Source of the DNA: Patescibacteria group bacterium
GTDB lineage: Bacteria; Patescibacteriota; Patescibacteriia; UBA2591; UBA6264
Reading direction: 5' to 3'
DNA: 22,999 nucleotides
Assembly: GCA_018896315.1 (NCBI GenBank)
Contig: JAHIMV010000127.1
Location: forward strand, 1 to 22,999
Under the pieces are notes generated by a model, which saw only the letters and a program-made list of their open reading frames with translations, had not been told where the DNA came from and did no database searches. This document shows, piece by piece, positions 12,312 to 18,807 of this stretch (position 1 is its first letter; each line of letters opens with the position of its first letter). Position numbers and translations under genes: made by a program.

Positions 12312-12783
12312 ATTTCTCTTGTTTAGATTCTTCTTCTAATTTTAAAATCTTTTTCTCAATAGATTCTCTGTTTTCATCTAATCTAATATTAAGAACGGGA
12401 ATTTCAGGATGTTTTTCTAAATGCTTATCAACCCATCTTGAACCAGTTACTGAAAAATAACAAACGTGATAAACATCTTTAACATAGACAAAGATAAAGT
12501 CAATCCCTTCAATCAAATCAGCGTAGCTTAATTTCCCTGACTGAAAATAATCATGAATCTTTCCTTTTTTCTTTAAATCCTCAAGAGCAGCAATAACTTT
12601 TTTTTCTCTGATTTGACCAATAAGTTGAGTGTTTGTTTGTTCTTTTATTCTTTTTTCAACTTTTGGTCTAATATTTGTCAGGATTTTATCTCTTCTAATT
12701 TCCTTGGAAAATAATCTTAGCCGGTCCCTTATTTTAAATAACCTGAATTCGGGCTTCTTTTTTGTATGAGTATATCCTTTCAA
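12310..12783 (-). CDS. Hypothetical protein, possibly an inactive PD-(D/E)XK-fold relative
   Basis: I do not recognise this 157-residue protein with certainty. The first 55 residues are strongly basic (many Lys/Arg). The middle (about 55-135) reads like a small alpha/beta nuclease fold: a helix with REKKVIAALEDLKKKG, then DYFQS, LIEGIDFIFVYV, VYHVCYFSVTGS and PEIPVLNI. This order resembles PD-(D/E)XK-like proteins, where an Asp in the second strand and a (D/E)xK or QxK in the third are catalytic. Asp is present in GIDF, but the third strand has FSVTGS, so the key Lys is missing. The C-terminus is a charged helix. The start is TTG, supported by AAAGGGGG seven bases upstream. It lies between murJ and lepA with its own likely promoter. 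Confidence 0.7.
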   Translation of the reverse strand: MKGYTHTKKKPEFRLFKIRDRLRLFSKEIRRDKILTNIRPKVEKRIKEQTNTQLIGQIREKKVIAALEDLKKKGKIHDYFQSGKLSYADLIEGIDFIFVYVKDVYHVCYFSVTGSRWVDKHLEKHPEIPVLNIRLDENRESIEKKILKLEEESKQEK

Positions 12784-12825
12784 TTTACGCCCCCTTTCTT
12801 TTTTTGTTGAAAAAGCGCTGTTTTT

Positions 12826-12853
12826 AATTTATCACTTTTTTAATAAATTGCAA
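12826..12853 (-). promoter_or_regulatory. Putative promoter of the hypothetical gene
   Basis: TTGCAA (12848-12853), 16-bp spacer, TAAATT (12826-12831) on the minus strand. This would give a leader of about 35-40 nt containing the AGGGGG ribosome binding site near 12791-12797. Confidence 0.4.
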
Positions 12854-12903
12854 TGCCTTTTTGTTTTTAACCTTTTTTATAATATATTGTGTAATAACCT
12901 CTA

Positions 12904-12985
12904 CCCCGTTAGAAAGTTGTAATTGTTACTTATAATAAATTAATATATTTTCTTTAGAATCCGTAGAACGAGCTTTCTAACGGGG
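12904..12985. repeat. MITE-like element, copy 2 (CCCCGTTAGAAAG inverted repeats)
   Basis: CCCCGTTAGAAAG (12904-12916) and its complement (12973-12985) are perfect 13-bp terminal inverted repeats around an AT-rich core. TCTA flanks both ends (12900-12903 and 12986-12989), a likely 4-bp target-site duplication. At 82 bp it is close to copy 1 (79 bp). The core sequences differ. It overlaps the end of murJ. Confidence 0.8.
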
Positions 12986-14520
12986 TCTACTTCGTCAAAT
13001 TTAAAAGCTAAAGTAGTAACAACATAGAAGAATGTGCCACCTAAAACTGCAGTAAATGTTTGAATAAACACCCCTATAAAGGTTTGCATATTAACTAAGG
13101 GCCCGATTAAATATTTAATTCCCTGAATAATCACAGCCATGGCCATAGACAAACCAACAATTCTTAAAATAGAGATAATAATTTCTTTACTTGGTAAGGG
13201 AGCTATTTTTTTATCAAAATAAATATAGAGCAAGCCAAAATTAACTATAGAAGCTAAAGAAAACGCTAAAGCTAAACCACCAACGCCAATTAAATTTCCT
13301 AGAATTAAACAGCCAATAATATTAATTATAAAAGCAAAAATAGCGATTTTTACTGGTGTCTTTGTATTTTGAGTAGCGTAAAAAGCTCTGGCAAAAACCG
13401 GAATTAAACTTTGAGCAAAAAGAGAGACAGAAAACCAACCTAATGTCTGAGCGGTCAAAACAGTATCACGCCAGGAAAAAACCCCAGCCCCTAAAACTAA
13501 ACGAACAATTTGAGCCCTAAGAGCAAGCAATAAAACAGTAGTGGGAACAATAAAATAAAGGATGCGACGAACTGTCTTAGAAAAATATTGAACAAAAGAT
13601 TTTTTATCTCCATCTGCAAAATTTTTACTCAGCAAAGGAAAAATAGAAATGGCCAATGAAATACCAAAAATACTTACTGGAAAATTAACCAAATTAAAAG
13701 CCAAATTATAAATGGCAACCGCACCAATTGTAATTCCAGAAGCAATTAAAGTGGTGGCTATAAAATTAAACTGAGAAATAGCCAACCCAAAACAACGAGG
13801 TAACATTAAAACACTAATTTTTTTAATTGCTGGATGTTTAAAATTGAAAATTGGCTGCCAACGGTAACCAGTTCTTTTTAAGGCTGGTAGCTGAATTAAA
13901 AAATGAAGTAAGGCCCCTAAGGCTACTCCCCATCCTAAGCCAGCATAACTCAAGTTGGTTTTCGGAACTAAAACTAAAATGCCAAAAATAATGCCCAAAT
14001 TATACATAATCGGAGCCAGACTATAAGCTAAAAATTTTCTAAAAGAATTTAAAACACTACCCGCCACATTACTTAGGGTAAAAAACAATGTACCCAAAAG
14101 CATAATTCTCGTCAAGGTGACGGTAAGTGCCTTTGTTTCCATATTAAAACCCGGGACCATGTAATTAACAATTATTGGCGCTAAACAAAAAAATAAAATT
14201 GAAAAACCAAGAACAATTAAAAATAAAACATTCATTACTCCATTAGTAATACGCCATGCTTCTTCTTTATCCTGACGCCAGTATTTAATAAAAACTGGAA
14301 TAAAAGCAGAGGAAAGCGCCCCTAAAACCAGAGTATTAAAAACTAAGTCTGGTAAACGAAAAGAAGCATAATAAGCATCTAAAACTTGGCCAGCACCAAA
14401 ACTACTACTTAAAAAACGATCTCTTAAAAGACCGAGGATGCGGCTAAAAATAGAAAAAAGAGCAATAATCATTGCTCCGCCCATTACTGTTTTTTGTAAT
14501 TTATTTATTTTTTTGAACAT
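12940..14520 (-). CDS. murJ: Lipid II flippase MurJ
   Basis: MurJ moves lipid II across the cytoplasmic membrane for peptidoglycan assembly. The protein is 526 residues with about 13-14 hydrophobic spans, the normal MurJ size. The N-terminal SIFSRILGLLRDRFLSSSFGAG and DAYYASFRLPDLVFNTLVLGALSSAFIPVF are diagnostic of the MviN/MurJ family of MOP exporters, as is LARAFYATQNTKTPVKIA-type sequence near 375-390 (here FARAFYATQ). The last 15 or so residues (from DPVRKL on) and the stop codon are encoded by the inverted-repeat element at 12904-12985, so the native C-terminus has been replaced. No Shine-Dalgarno is obvious. The upstream spacer holds palindromes. It lies downstream of a glycosyltransferase gene. 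Confidence 0.96.
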   Translation of the reverse strand: MFKKINKLQKTVMGGAMIIALFSIFSRILGLLRDRFLSSSFGAGQVLDAYYASFRLPDLVFNTLVLGALSSAFIPVFIKYWRQDKEEAWRITNGVMNVLFLIVLGFSILFFCLAPIIVNYMVPGFNMETKALTVTLTRIMLLGTLFFTLSNVAGSVLNSFRKFLAYSLAPIMYNLGIIFGILVLVPKTNLSYAGLGWGVALGALLHFLIQLPALKRTGYRWQPIFNFKHPAIKKISVLMLPRCFGLAISQFNFIATTLIASGITIGAVAIYNLAFNLVNFPVSIFGISLAISIFPLLSKNFADGDKKSFVQYFSKTVRRILYFIVPTTVLLLALRAQIVRLVLGAGVFSWRDTVLTAQTLGWFSVSLFAQSLIPVFARAFYATQNTKTPVKIAIFAFIINIIGCLILGNLIGVGGLALAFSLASIVNFGLLYIYFDKKIAPLPSKEIIISILRIVGLSMAMAVIIQGIKYLIGPLVNMQTFIGVFIQTFTAVLGGTFFYVVTTLAFKFDEVDPVRKLVLRILKKIY

Positions 14521-14545
14521 ACCAAATTTGTCTAAATTTTGGAGC

Positions 14546-14567
14546 GTAGCGATAAAAATTTCGCTAC
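14546..14567 (-). repeat. GTAGCGA/TCGCTAC palindrome upstream of murJ
   Basis: A 7-bp stem (14546-14552 with 14561-14567) with an 8-nt loop, 26 bp before the murJ ATG and so in its leader. The complement of 14541-14552 recurs exactly in topA (6442-6453). Confidence 0.5.
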
Positions 14568-14577
14568 AAATTTGAGT

Positions 14578-14635
14578 ACCCTGTTAAATAATTTCGCTTT
14601 TAGCGAAATTGCCGCAGGGCGGCATTTAACAGGGT
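14578..14635. repeat. ACCCTGTTAAAT inverted-repeat element, simple copy
   Basis: ACCCTGTTAAAT (14578-14589) and its complement (14624-14635) enclose a 21-bp palindrome (14590-14610) and a GCCGCAGGGCGGC segment. The first 36 bases are identical to the complement of the right part of the element at 16845-16947. TA occurs next to each end, which would fit a TA target but is weak evidence in AT-rich DNA. Confidence 0.7.
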
Positions 14636-14648
14636 TAAGGTTTTGCAA

Positions 14649-14682
14649 CCAAAATTGCTATGGCTTCGCCAAACAATTTTGG
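14649..14682 (-). repeat. CCAAAATTG/CAATTTTGG palindrome at the end of the glycosyltransferase gene
   Basis: A 9-bp inverted repeat (14649-14657 and 14674-14682) encloses the stop codon (14658-14660) and encodes the last residues, VQNCLAKP. It may act as a hairpin at the 3' end or be another repeat insertion. Confidence 0.5.
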
Positions 14683-15749
14683 ACAAAACTCTTAATTTCT
14701 TTTTTAAATCTCTTTTTACTAAAACTTAAAGCATGCTCTCTAATTTTTTCTGGATTAAAATCTTTTGAATTAAATTTAATTACTTTTTCTGCTAAACTTT
14801 CCCAAGTTTGCTCTTTAAATAACATACCTGTTTGATTATCAATAATTGTCTCAGAAACTCCACCGGCCTGATAGGCAATAACTGGACGACCAGCCGCCAT
14901 CGTTTCGACCGCAGTAATACCAAAATCTTCTTCTTGAGGGTGAATTAAAGCCTGACAATGAGATAAATATTCCACTTTTTCTTTATCAGAAACAAAACCT
15001 AAAAATTCAATATTTGGACCAGCCATCTTTTCTAATCCTTGCTTATCTCCCCCACCAATAATTTTTAAAGGCATTTTTAGATTATTAAAAGCCTGGATAG
15101 CTAAATCAACTCTTTTATAAGGTCTTAAACGAGAAATAATTAAAAAATAATTATCAATCTTTTTACTTATTTTAAAATTATCTGTTTCTACAGGTGGATA
15201 AATAACAGTGCTTTCCTTTTCATAATAATATTTAATTCTTTCAGCAATAAATTTAGAATTAGCGATTAAAGCACTTGGTCTTTGAGCTGCTAATTTATCC
15301 CAAACTCTTAGTTGGGTCAAAAAGGGAGCCGCAAGCTTACTCATTAATTTTTCTCCACCTTTTAAAGAATCTATATAGTCATGAGCATCAGACCATAAAT
15401 AGCGTGTCGGCGTATGAATATAAGAAATGTGACAAGTGTGGGGATGAGTAATAACTCCTTTGGCATAAGCAGAACAATCAGAAATCACTAAGTCATATTC
15501 TTTTAAATTAAATCTCTCAATTGCACTGGGCATTAAAGGTAAATACCAGCGATATTTTTTTTCTCCAAAAGGTAAATTTTGAATTGGCGAAACTCTAATA
15601 TCACAATCAGCAAACTTATCACCCATTGCTTTTTTGTTATAAAATAAAGTAAAAATTGGCGCCTTAGGCCAAATTTCATGAAAAGATTCCAAAACTTTTT
15701 CCGCTCCTCCATACTGAGTTAAAAAATCATGTATTAAAGCAACACGCAT
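14658..15749 (-). CDS. GT4-family glycosyltransferase
   Basis: A retaining GT-B glycosyltransferase of 363 residues. The N-terminus MRVALIHDFLTQYGGAEKV and SYIHTPTRYLW are typical of the WbaZ/RfaB-like GT4 group that often transfers mannose or related sugars in surface polysaccharide synthesis. The C-terminal nucleotide-sugar domain shows ISRLRPYKRVDLAIQAF, the acidic E-x7-E motif in EEDFGITAVETMAAGRPVIA, and GGVSETI. The true donor and acceptor cannot be read from sequence. There is no signal peptide, so it is cytoplasmic or membrane-peripheral. The spacer upstream is full of short repeats, and no Shine-Dalgarno is seen before the ATG. The C-terminal residues fall in a palindrome. Confidence 0.92.
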   Translation of the reverse strand: MRVALIHDFLTQYGGAEKVLESFHEIWPKAPIFTLFYNKKAMGDKFADCDIRVSPIQNLPFGEKKYRWYLPLMPSAIERFNLKEYDLVISDCSAYAKGVITHPHTCHISYIHTPTRYLWSDAHDYIDSLKGGEKLMSKLAAPFLTQLRVWDKLAAQRPSALIANSKFIAERIKYYYEKESTVIYPPVETDNFKISKKIDNYFLIISRLRPYKRVDLAIQAFNNLKMPLKIIGGGDKQGLEKMAGPNIEFLGFVSDKEKVEYLSHCQALIHPQEEDFGITAVETMAAGRPVIAYQAGGVSETIIDNQTGMLFKEQTWESLAEKVIKFNSKDFNPEKIREHALSFSKKRFKKEIKSFVQNCLAKP

Positions 15750-15931
15750 AAAAAAATTAATCTAATTATTCTAATTATTCTAATTGACCTAATTAAATCC
15801 TAAATGACAAATGTCAAATTAAGAAACAAGATACAAGATACAAGATACAAACAAATTCCAAATCCCAACAGTCAAATGATTTGATTGTTTGGTCATTGGT
15901 TATTGATTATTGTTTGATTATTGTTTCTTGG
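15750..15931. repeat. Short tandem-repeat spacer between secF and the glycosyltransferase gene
   Basis: The spacer holds TAATTATTC units (about 15767-15792), three ACAAGAT units (about 15826-15846), a CAAATTCCAAATCCCAA segment (about 15850-15866) and a run of TTGATTATTG-like units up to the secF stop. The TAATTATTC array is the reverse complement of the TAGAATAAT array at about 22204-22235. Confidence 0.65.
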
Positions 15932-16813
15932 TTATTGTATCTTCCTCTTAAATAGGAGGAACTGGCTGGCAATGGCAATTGAAGACCATGTCCCAATCCC
16001 AATTCCAACCATCATTGCTAAAATAAAATATTTAATTGATGTTCCGCCAAATAAATAAATAGCTAATAACGCAAAAAGTGTAGTAAGGGATGTGTTTAAA
16101 GACCGAACAATAGTCTCGTTTAAACTCAAATTAATTGTTTTAACCATATCCTTAAAACGATAAATTAACAAGTTCTCTCTAATCCTATCATAAATAACAA
16201 TAGTATCATTAACTGAATAACCCAAAACAATTAAAACAGCGGTTATAAAATTCGTGTTAATTTCTACTCCCTTAAGAGCGCCTAAAATAGAGAAGAAACC
16301 CAAAAGAATAATCACGTCATGAAAGAGAGCTAATAACGCCCCTAGACCATATCGCCAAGACTCACCTTTACCAGCAACTTTGGACAACTTGCGAAACGCC
16401 CAAGCTATATAAAAAATAATGGCGAGTAAAGATAGCCCCACAGCCCATTTAGCCTTTTGAGTTAATTCTTGACCAATAACCGGACCAATTGATTCAAACC
16501 TTTTTTCTTCTGGATCTTCTAATAATTTTAATATTTGTTGATGAGTTGTTTCGTCTATTTCTTTAAATCGAAGAATATAACCATTTTCCCCTGTTGCCTG
16601 AACTTTAATATCTCCTAAATCAAAATTCGTTAACACCTCCTTAATTTCATTATTATTCAAACTAATCTCTTCATATTCTATTTCCATTATAGTTCCGCCA
16701 ATAAAATCAATGCCCGGCTTTAAACCAAAAATAATTAAAGATAAAACTGAAATTAACAAAAGAATACCAGAAATGGCGAAAAACTTTTTTTTATGAGAAA
16801 TAAAATCAAACAT
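15932..16813 (-). CDS. secF: Protein translocase subunit SecF
   Basis: SecF works with SecD as a proton-driven RND-family complex that pulls exported proteins through SecYEG. The protein is 293 residues with six expected membrane spans: one at about 11-30, a periplasmic domain with FKPGIDFIGGT-type sequence (here LKPGIDFIGGT) and SIGPVIGQEL, then five spans. VLGYSVNDTIVIYDRIREN (about 198-216) is the conserved SecF motif of transmembrane segment 4. The C-terminal codons run into the TTGGTTATTG-type repeat spacer, so the last few residues may not be ancestral. It follows secD after a 155-bp spacer containing the nested palindromic element. No Shine-Dalgarno is apparent. Confidence 0.95.
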   Translation of the reverse strand: MFDFISHKKKFFAISGILLLISVLSLIIFGLKPGIDFIGGTIMEIEYEEISLNNNEIKEVLTNFDLGDIKVQATGENGYILRFKEIDETTHQQILKLLEDPEEKRFESIGPVIGQELTQKAKWAVGLSLLAIIFYIAWAFRKLSKVAGKGESWRYGLGALLALFHDVIILLGFFSILGALKGVEINTNFITAVLIVLGYSVNDTIVIYDRIRENLLIYRFKDMVKTINLSLNETIVRSLNTSLTTLFALLAIYLFGGTSIKYFILAMMVGIGIGTWSSIAIASQFLLFKRKIQ

Positions 16814-16844
16814 GCGTGAAAATTAATTTATTAATTTTTCGAGC

Positions 16845-16947
16845 ACCCTGTTAAATGCCCTGTTAAATAAAAATCTTTGATTTTTAATTTGCCTTGCAAA
16901 TTATTTAACAGGGCAATTTCGCTAAAAGCGAAATTATTTAACAGGGT
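16845..16947. repeat. ACCCTGTTAAAT element, nested copy between secD and secF
   Basis: Outer repeats ACCCTGTTAAAT (16845-16856) and its complement (16936-16947) enclose an inner pair, GCCCTGTTAAAT (16857-16868) and its complement (16903-16914). Between the inner and outer right ends is the 21-bp palindrome (16915-16935) that is also in the simple copy at 14590-14610. The layout suggests one element inserted into another, replacing the GC-rich middle of the simple form. Confidence 0.7.
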
Positions 16948-17008
16948 AGCGATTTTGTATCTGAAAAATCATCGTCTTTCAGACTCAATTTTGTCAGACA
17001 AAATCGCT
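16948..17008 (-). repeat. AGCGATTTTGT inverted repeat at the secD 3' end
   Basis: AGCGATTTTGT (16948-16958) and ACAAAATCGCT (16998-17008) flank the secD stop. The coding part gives the last residues AILSDKIESERR. It abuts the nested element directly, so the secD C-terminus has probably been remodelled by repeats. Confidence 0.55.
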
Positions 17009-18669
17009 AATTCTAAAAATGTTTTAGTAACAACAATAGCTGTAAACATACTTACTAAAACTCCAAGGCCCAATGTTAAGCCAAAACCACGCACCAAACC
17101 AGTGCCAAAATAATAAAGGATAAAACAAACAATTAAAGTAGTTATATTGCTATCCCGAATAGCTGTCCAAGCATGCTTAAACCCATCGTGGATAGCAGCA
17201 ATGGTTGGCTTACCTAATTTTTCTTCATCTTTAATGCGTTCAAAAATTAAAATATTAGCATCAACAGCCATACCTAAAGATAAAATAAAACCAGCAATAC
17301 CGGCCAAAGTTAAAGTCACAGGAATTAATTTAAATAAAGCCAAAACAATTAAAGCATATATACACAAAGCCAGGGCAGCAATTATTCCTCTCTTTCTATA
17401 ATAGGCAATCATAAAAAAGATAATAATTAAAAAGCCTAAAACTCCTGCGATAAAACTTTTTTGGACTGAAATTTGCCCCAGACTTGGACCAATATTTTGC
17501 TGGCTAATTAATTTAATTGGCACAGGCAAAGCTCCGGCTGCCAAACGTTGAGCTAATTCTTTAGCCTCTTTTAAATTAAAAGTTCCAGTAATAACTGCTT
17601 TACCACTTGGAATTGCTTCATTAACCATTGGAATACTTAAAGGGGTGTTGTCTAAAAATATAGCCACTGGCTTGCCTACATTACGTCCAGTAATTTCTCC
17701 AAACAATTTAGCTCCCTCTGTATTAAATTCTAAAGAGACCTCTGGTTCATTGGTTTGGGAATTAAATGAAACAAAAGCAGTTTTTAATTGCTTACCTGTC
17801 AAACCAGTGTATTGCCAATTAACCTGTTGTTGAAGTAATTCTTCGGACTGGGTGATAATCAAAATATGACTTGCCCTAACCTCTTTAACTGGTTCAATCT
17901 GTATTTCCGCACCTTGTACCTGTTCTACCTCTACACCTATGTCTACATTCTCTTTAATCCTTTCTTCAACTTTTTTAATAATATGATAACCAAATATACT
18001 TTTAACTAATTCTAGCGTTGTCTCACTAATCGCTAAATCTTCAAAAACAGCTGTCTCAAATTCTGGAACCAGCATTCCCTTGGAAAACCAACCCACGTCT
18101 CCTCCATTATCTTTAGTTCCTGGATCTTCTGAATATTCTTTTGCCAAAGCAGCAAAATCGGCTCCAGGCTTTAGGGCTTGTTCTAAAATATTTTCTGCTT
18201 TAATTAAAGCCTCTTGATTATATGCTTTAATTTGTTCTCTTTCACTTGCTGTTATTTCTCTAGGCTGGCCTTGTTCTTTAAATTCTAAAATAGGAGTTTC
18301 CCCTATCATATTAATAGCTGCATTAACATCTTTAACTCCAGGTAATTCAACTAATAAACGCCATTCCTTTCCTGCTTTTGTTGTCTGAATAATAGGTTCG
18401 GCTACACCAAAAACATTTACTCGACGTTCAATAACATCACGGGCCCCTTCAATTGCTATTGCCCTTTGGTCAGCTGGCATTTCTGTAGTATTGGTTTGAT
18501 AAATCAATTGAGTCCCTCCTTGTAAATCTAAACCAAGATGAATATTTTGTTTAGAAAACCATTTATAACCCGGAACCCAGGTTGGTAAAATCGGTGAATC
18601 AATTAAAAAACACAATAAAGTGAGTAAAATAATTGCTGTAAAAATTGTCCAAAGTCTGTTTCTCTCCAT
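16969..18669 (-). CDS. secD: Protein translocase subunit SecD with an inserted parvulin-type PPIase domain
   Basis: SecD of 566 residues. It has an N-terminal span (about 7-23), the P1 region with LGLDLQGGTQLIY (45-57), ARDVIERRVNVFGVAEPIIQ (76-95) and the strand ETPILEFKE (124-132). It rejoins typical sequence at LTGKQLKTAFVSF (290-302), EVSLEFNTEGAKLF (310-323), then five C-terminal spans with LSLGMAVDANILIFERIKDE (464-482). Between them, about residues 135-285, is a parvulin rotamase-like domain: a helix ending ILEQALKPGADFAALAKEYSEDPG-type sequence, GGDVGWFSKGMLVPEFE (189-205), FGYHIIKKVEE (226-236), then a linker and VRASHILI (264-271). In ordinary parvulins the SHILI strand comes first, so the order is permuted. 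The domain would face outside the membrane. The C-terminal end lies in a repeat. Confidence 0.95.
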   Translation of the reverse strand: MERNRLWTIFTAIILLTLLCFLIDSPILPTWVPGYKWFSKQNIHLGLDLQGGTQLIYQTNTTEMPADQRAIAIEGARDVIERRVNVFGVAEPIIQTTKAGKEWRLLVELPGVKDVNAAINMIGETPILEFKEQGQPREITASEREQIKAYNQEALIKAENILEQALKPGADFAALAKEYSEDPGTKDNGGDVGWFSKGMLVPEFETAVFEDLAISETTLELVKSIFGYHIIKKVEERIKENVDIGVEVEQVQGAEIQIEPVKEVRASHILIITQSEELLQQQVNWQYTGLTGKQLKTAFVSFNSQTNEPEVSLEFNTEGAKLFGEITGRNVGKPVAIFLDNTPLSIPMVNEAIPSGKAVITGTFNLKEAKELAQRLAAGALPVPIKLISQQNIGPSLGQISVQKSFIAGVLGFLIIIFFMIAYYRKRGIIAALALCIYALIVLALFKLIPVTLTLAGIAGFILSLGMAVDANILIFERIKDEEKLGKPTIAAIHDGFKHAWTAIRDSNITTLIVCFILYYFGTGLVRGFGLTLGLGVLVSMFTAIVVTKTFLELAILSDKIESERR

Positions 18670-18765
18670 AATTGCTAATCATACAAATTTTATCACAAAT
18701 TACTACAAATAACTCTAACAAACATAAAAAAAAAGACAAGTCTTGTTCCAATGTTCCAATGCCTG

Positions 18766-18796
18766 CCCCGTAGTGAGCTTTGCTCTACTACTGGGG
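18766..18796. repeat. CCCCGTAGT hairpin within a TTCCAATG array
   Basis: CCCCGTAGTGAGC and GCTCTACTACTGGGG form a stem with a TTT loop and two bulged T bases. It sits among TTCCAATG units (about 18747-18760 and 18797-18804) between the secA stop and secD. On the minus strand it could contribute to termination after secA or be a mobile palindrome. A T-run follows only about 35 nt downstream. Confidence 0.55.
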
Positions 18797-18807
18797 TTCC
18801 AATGTTC

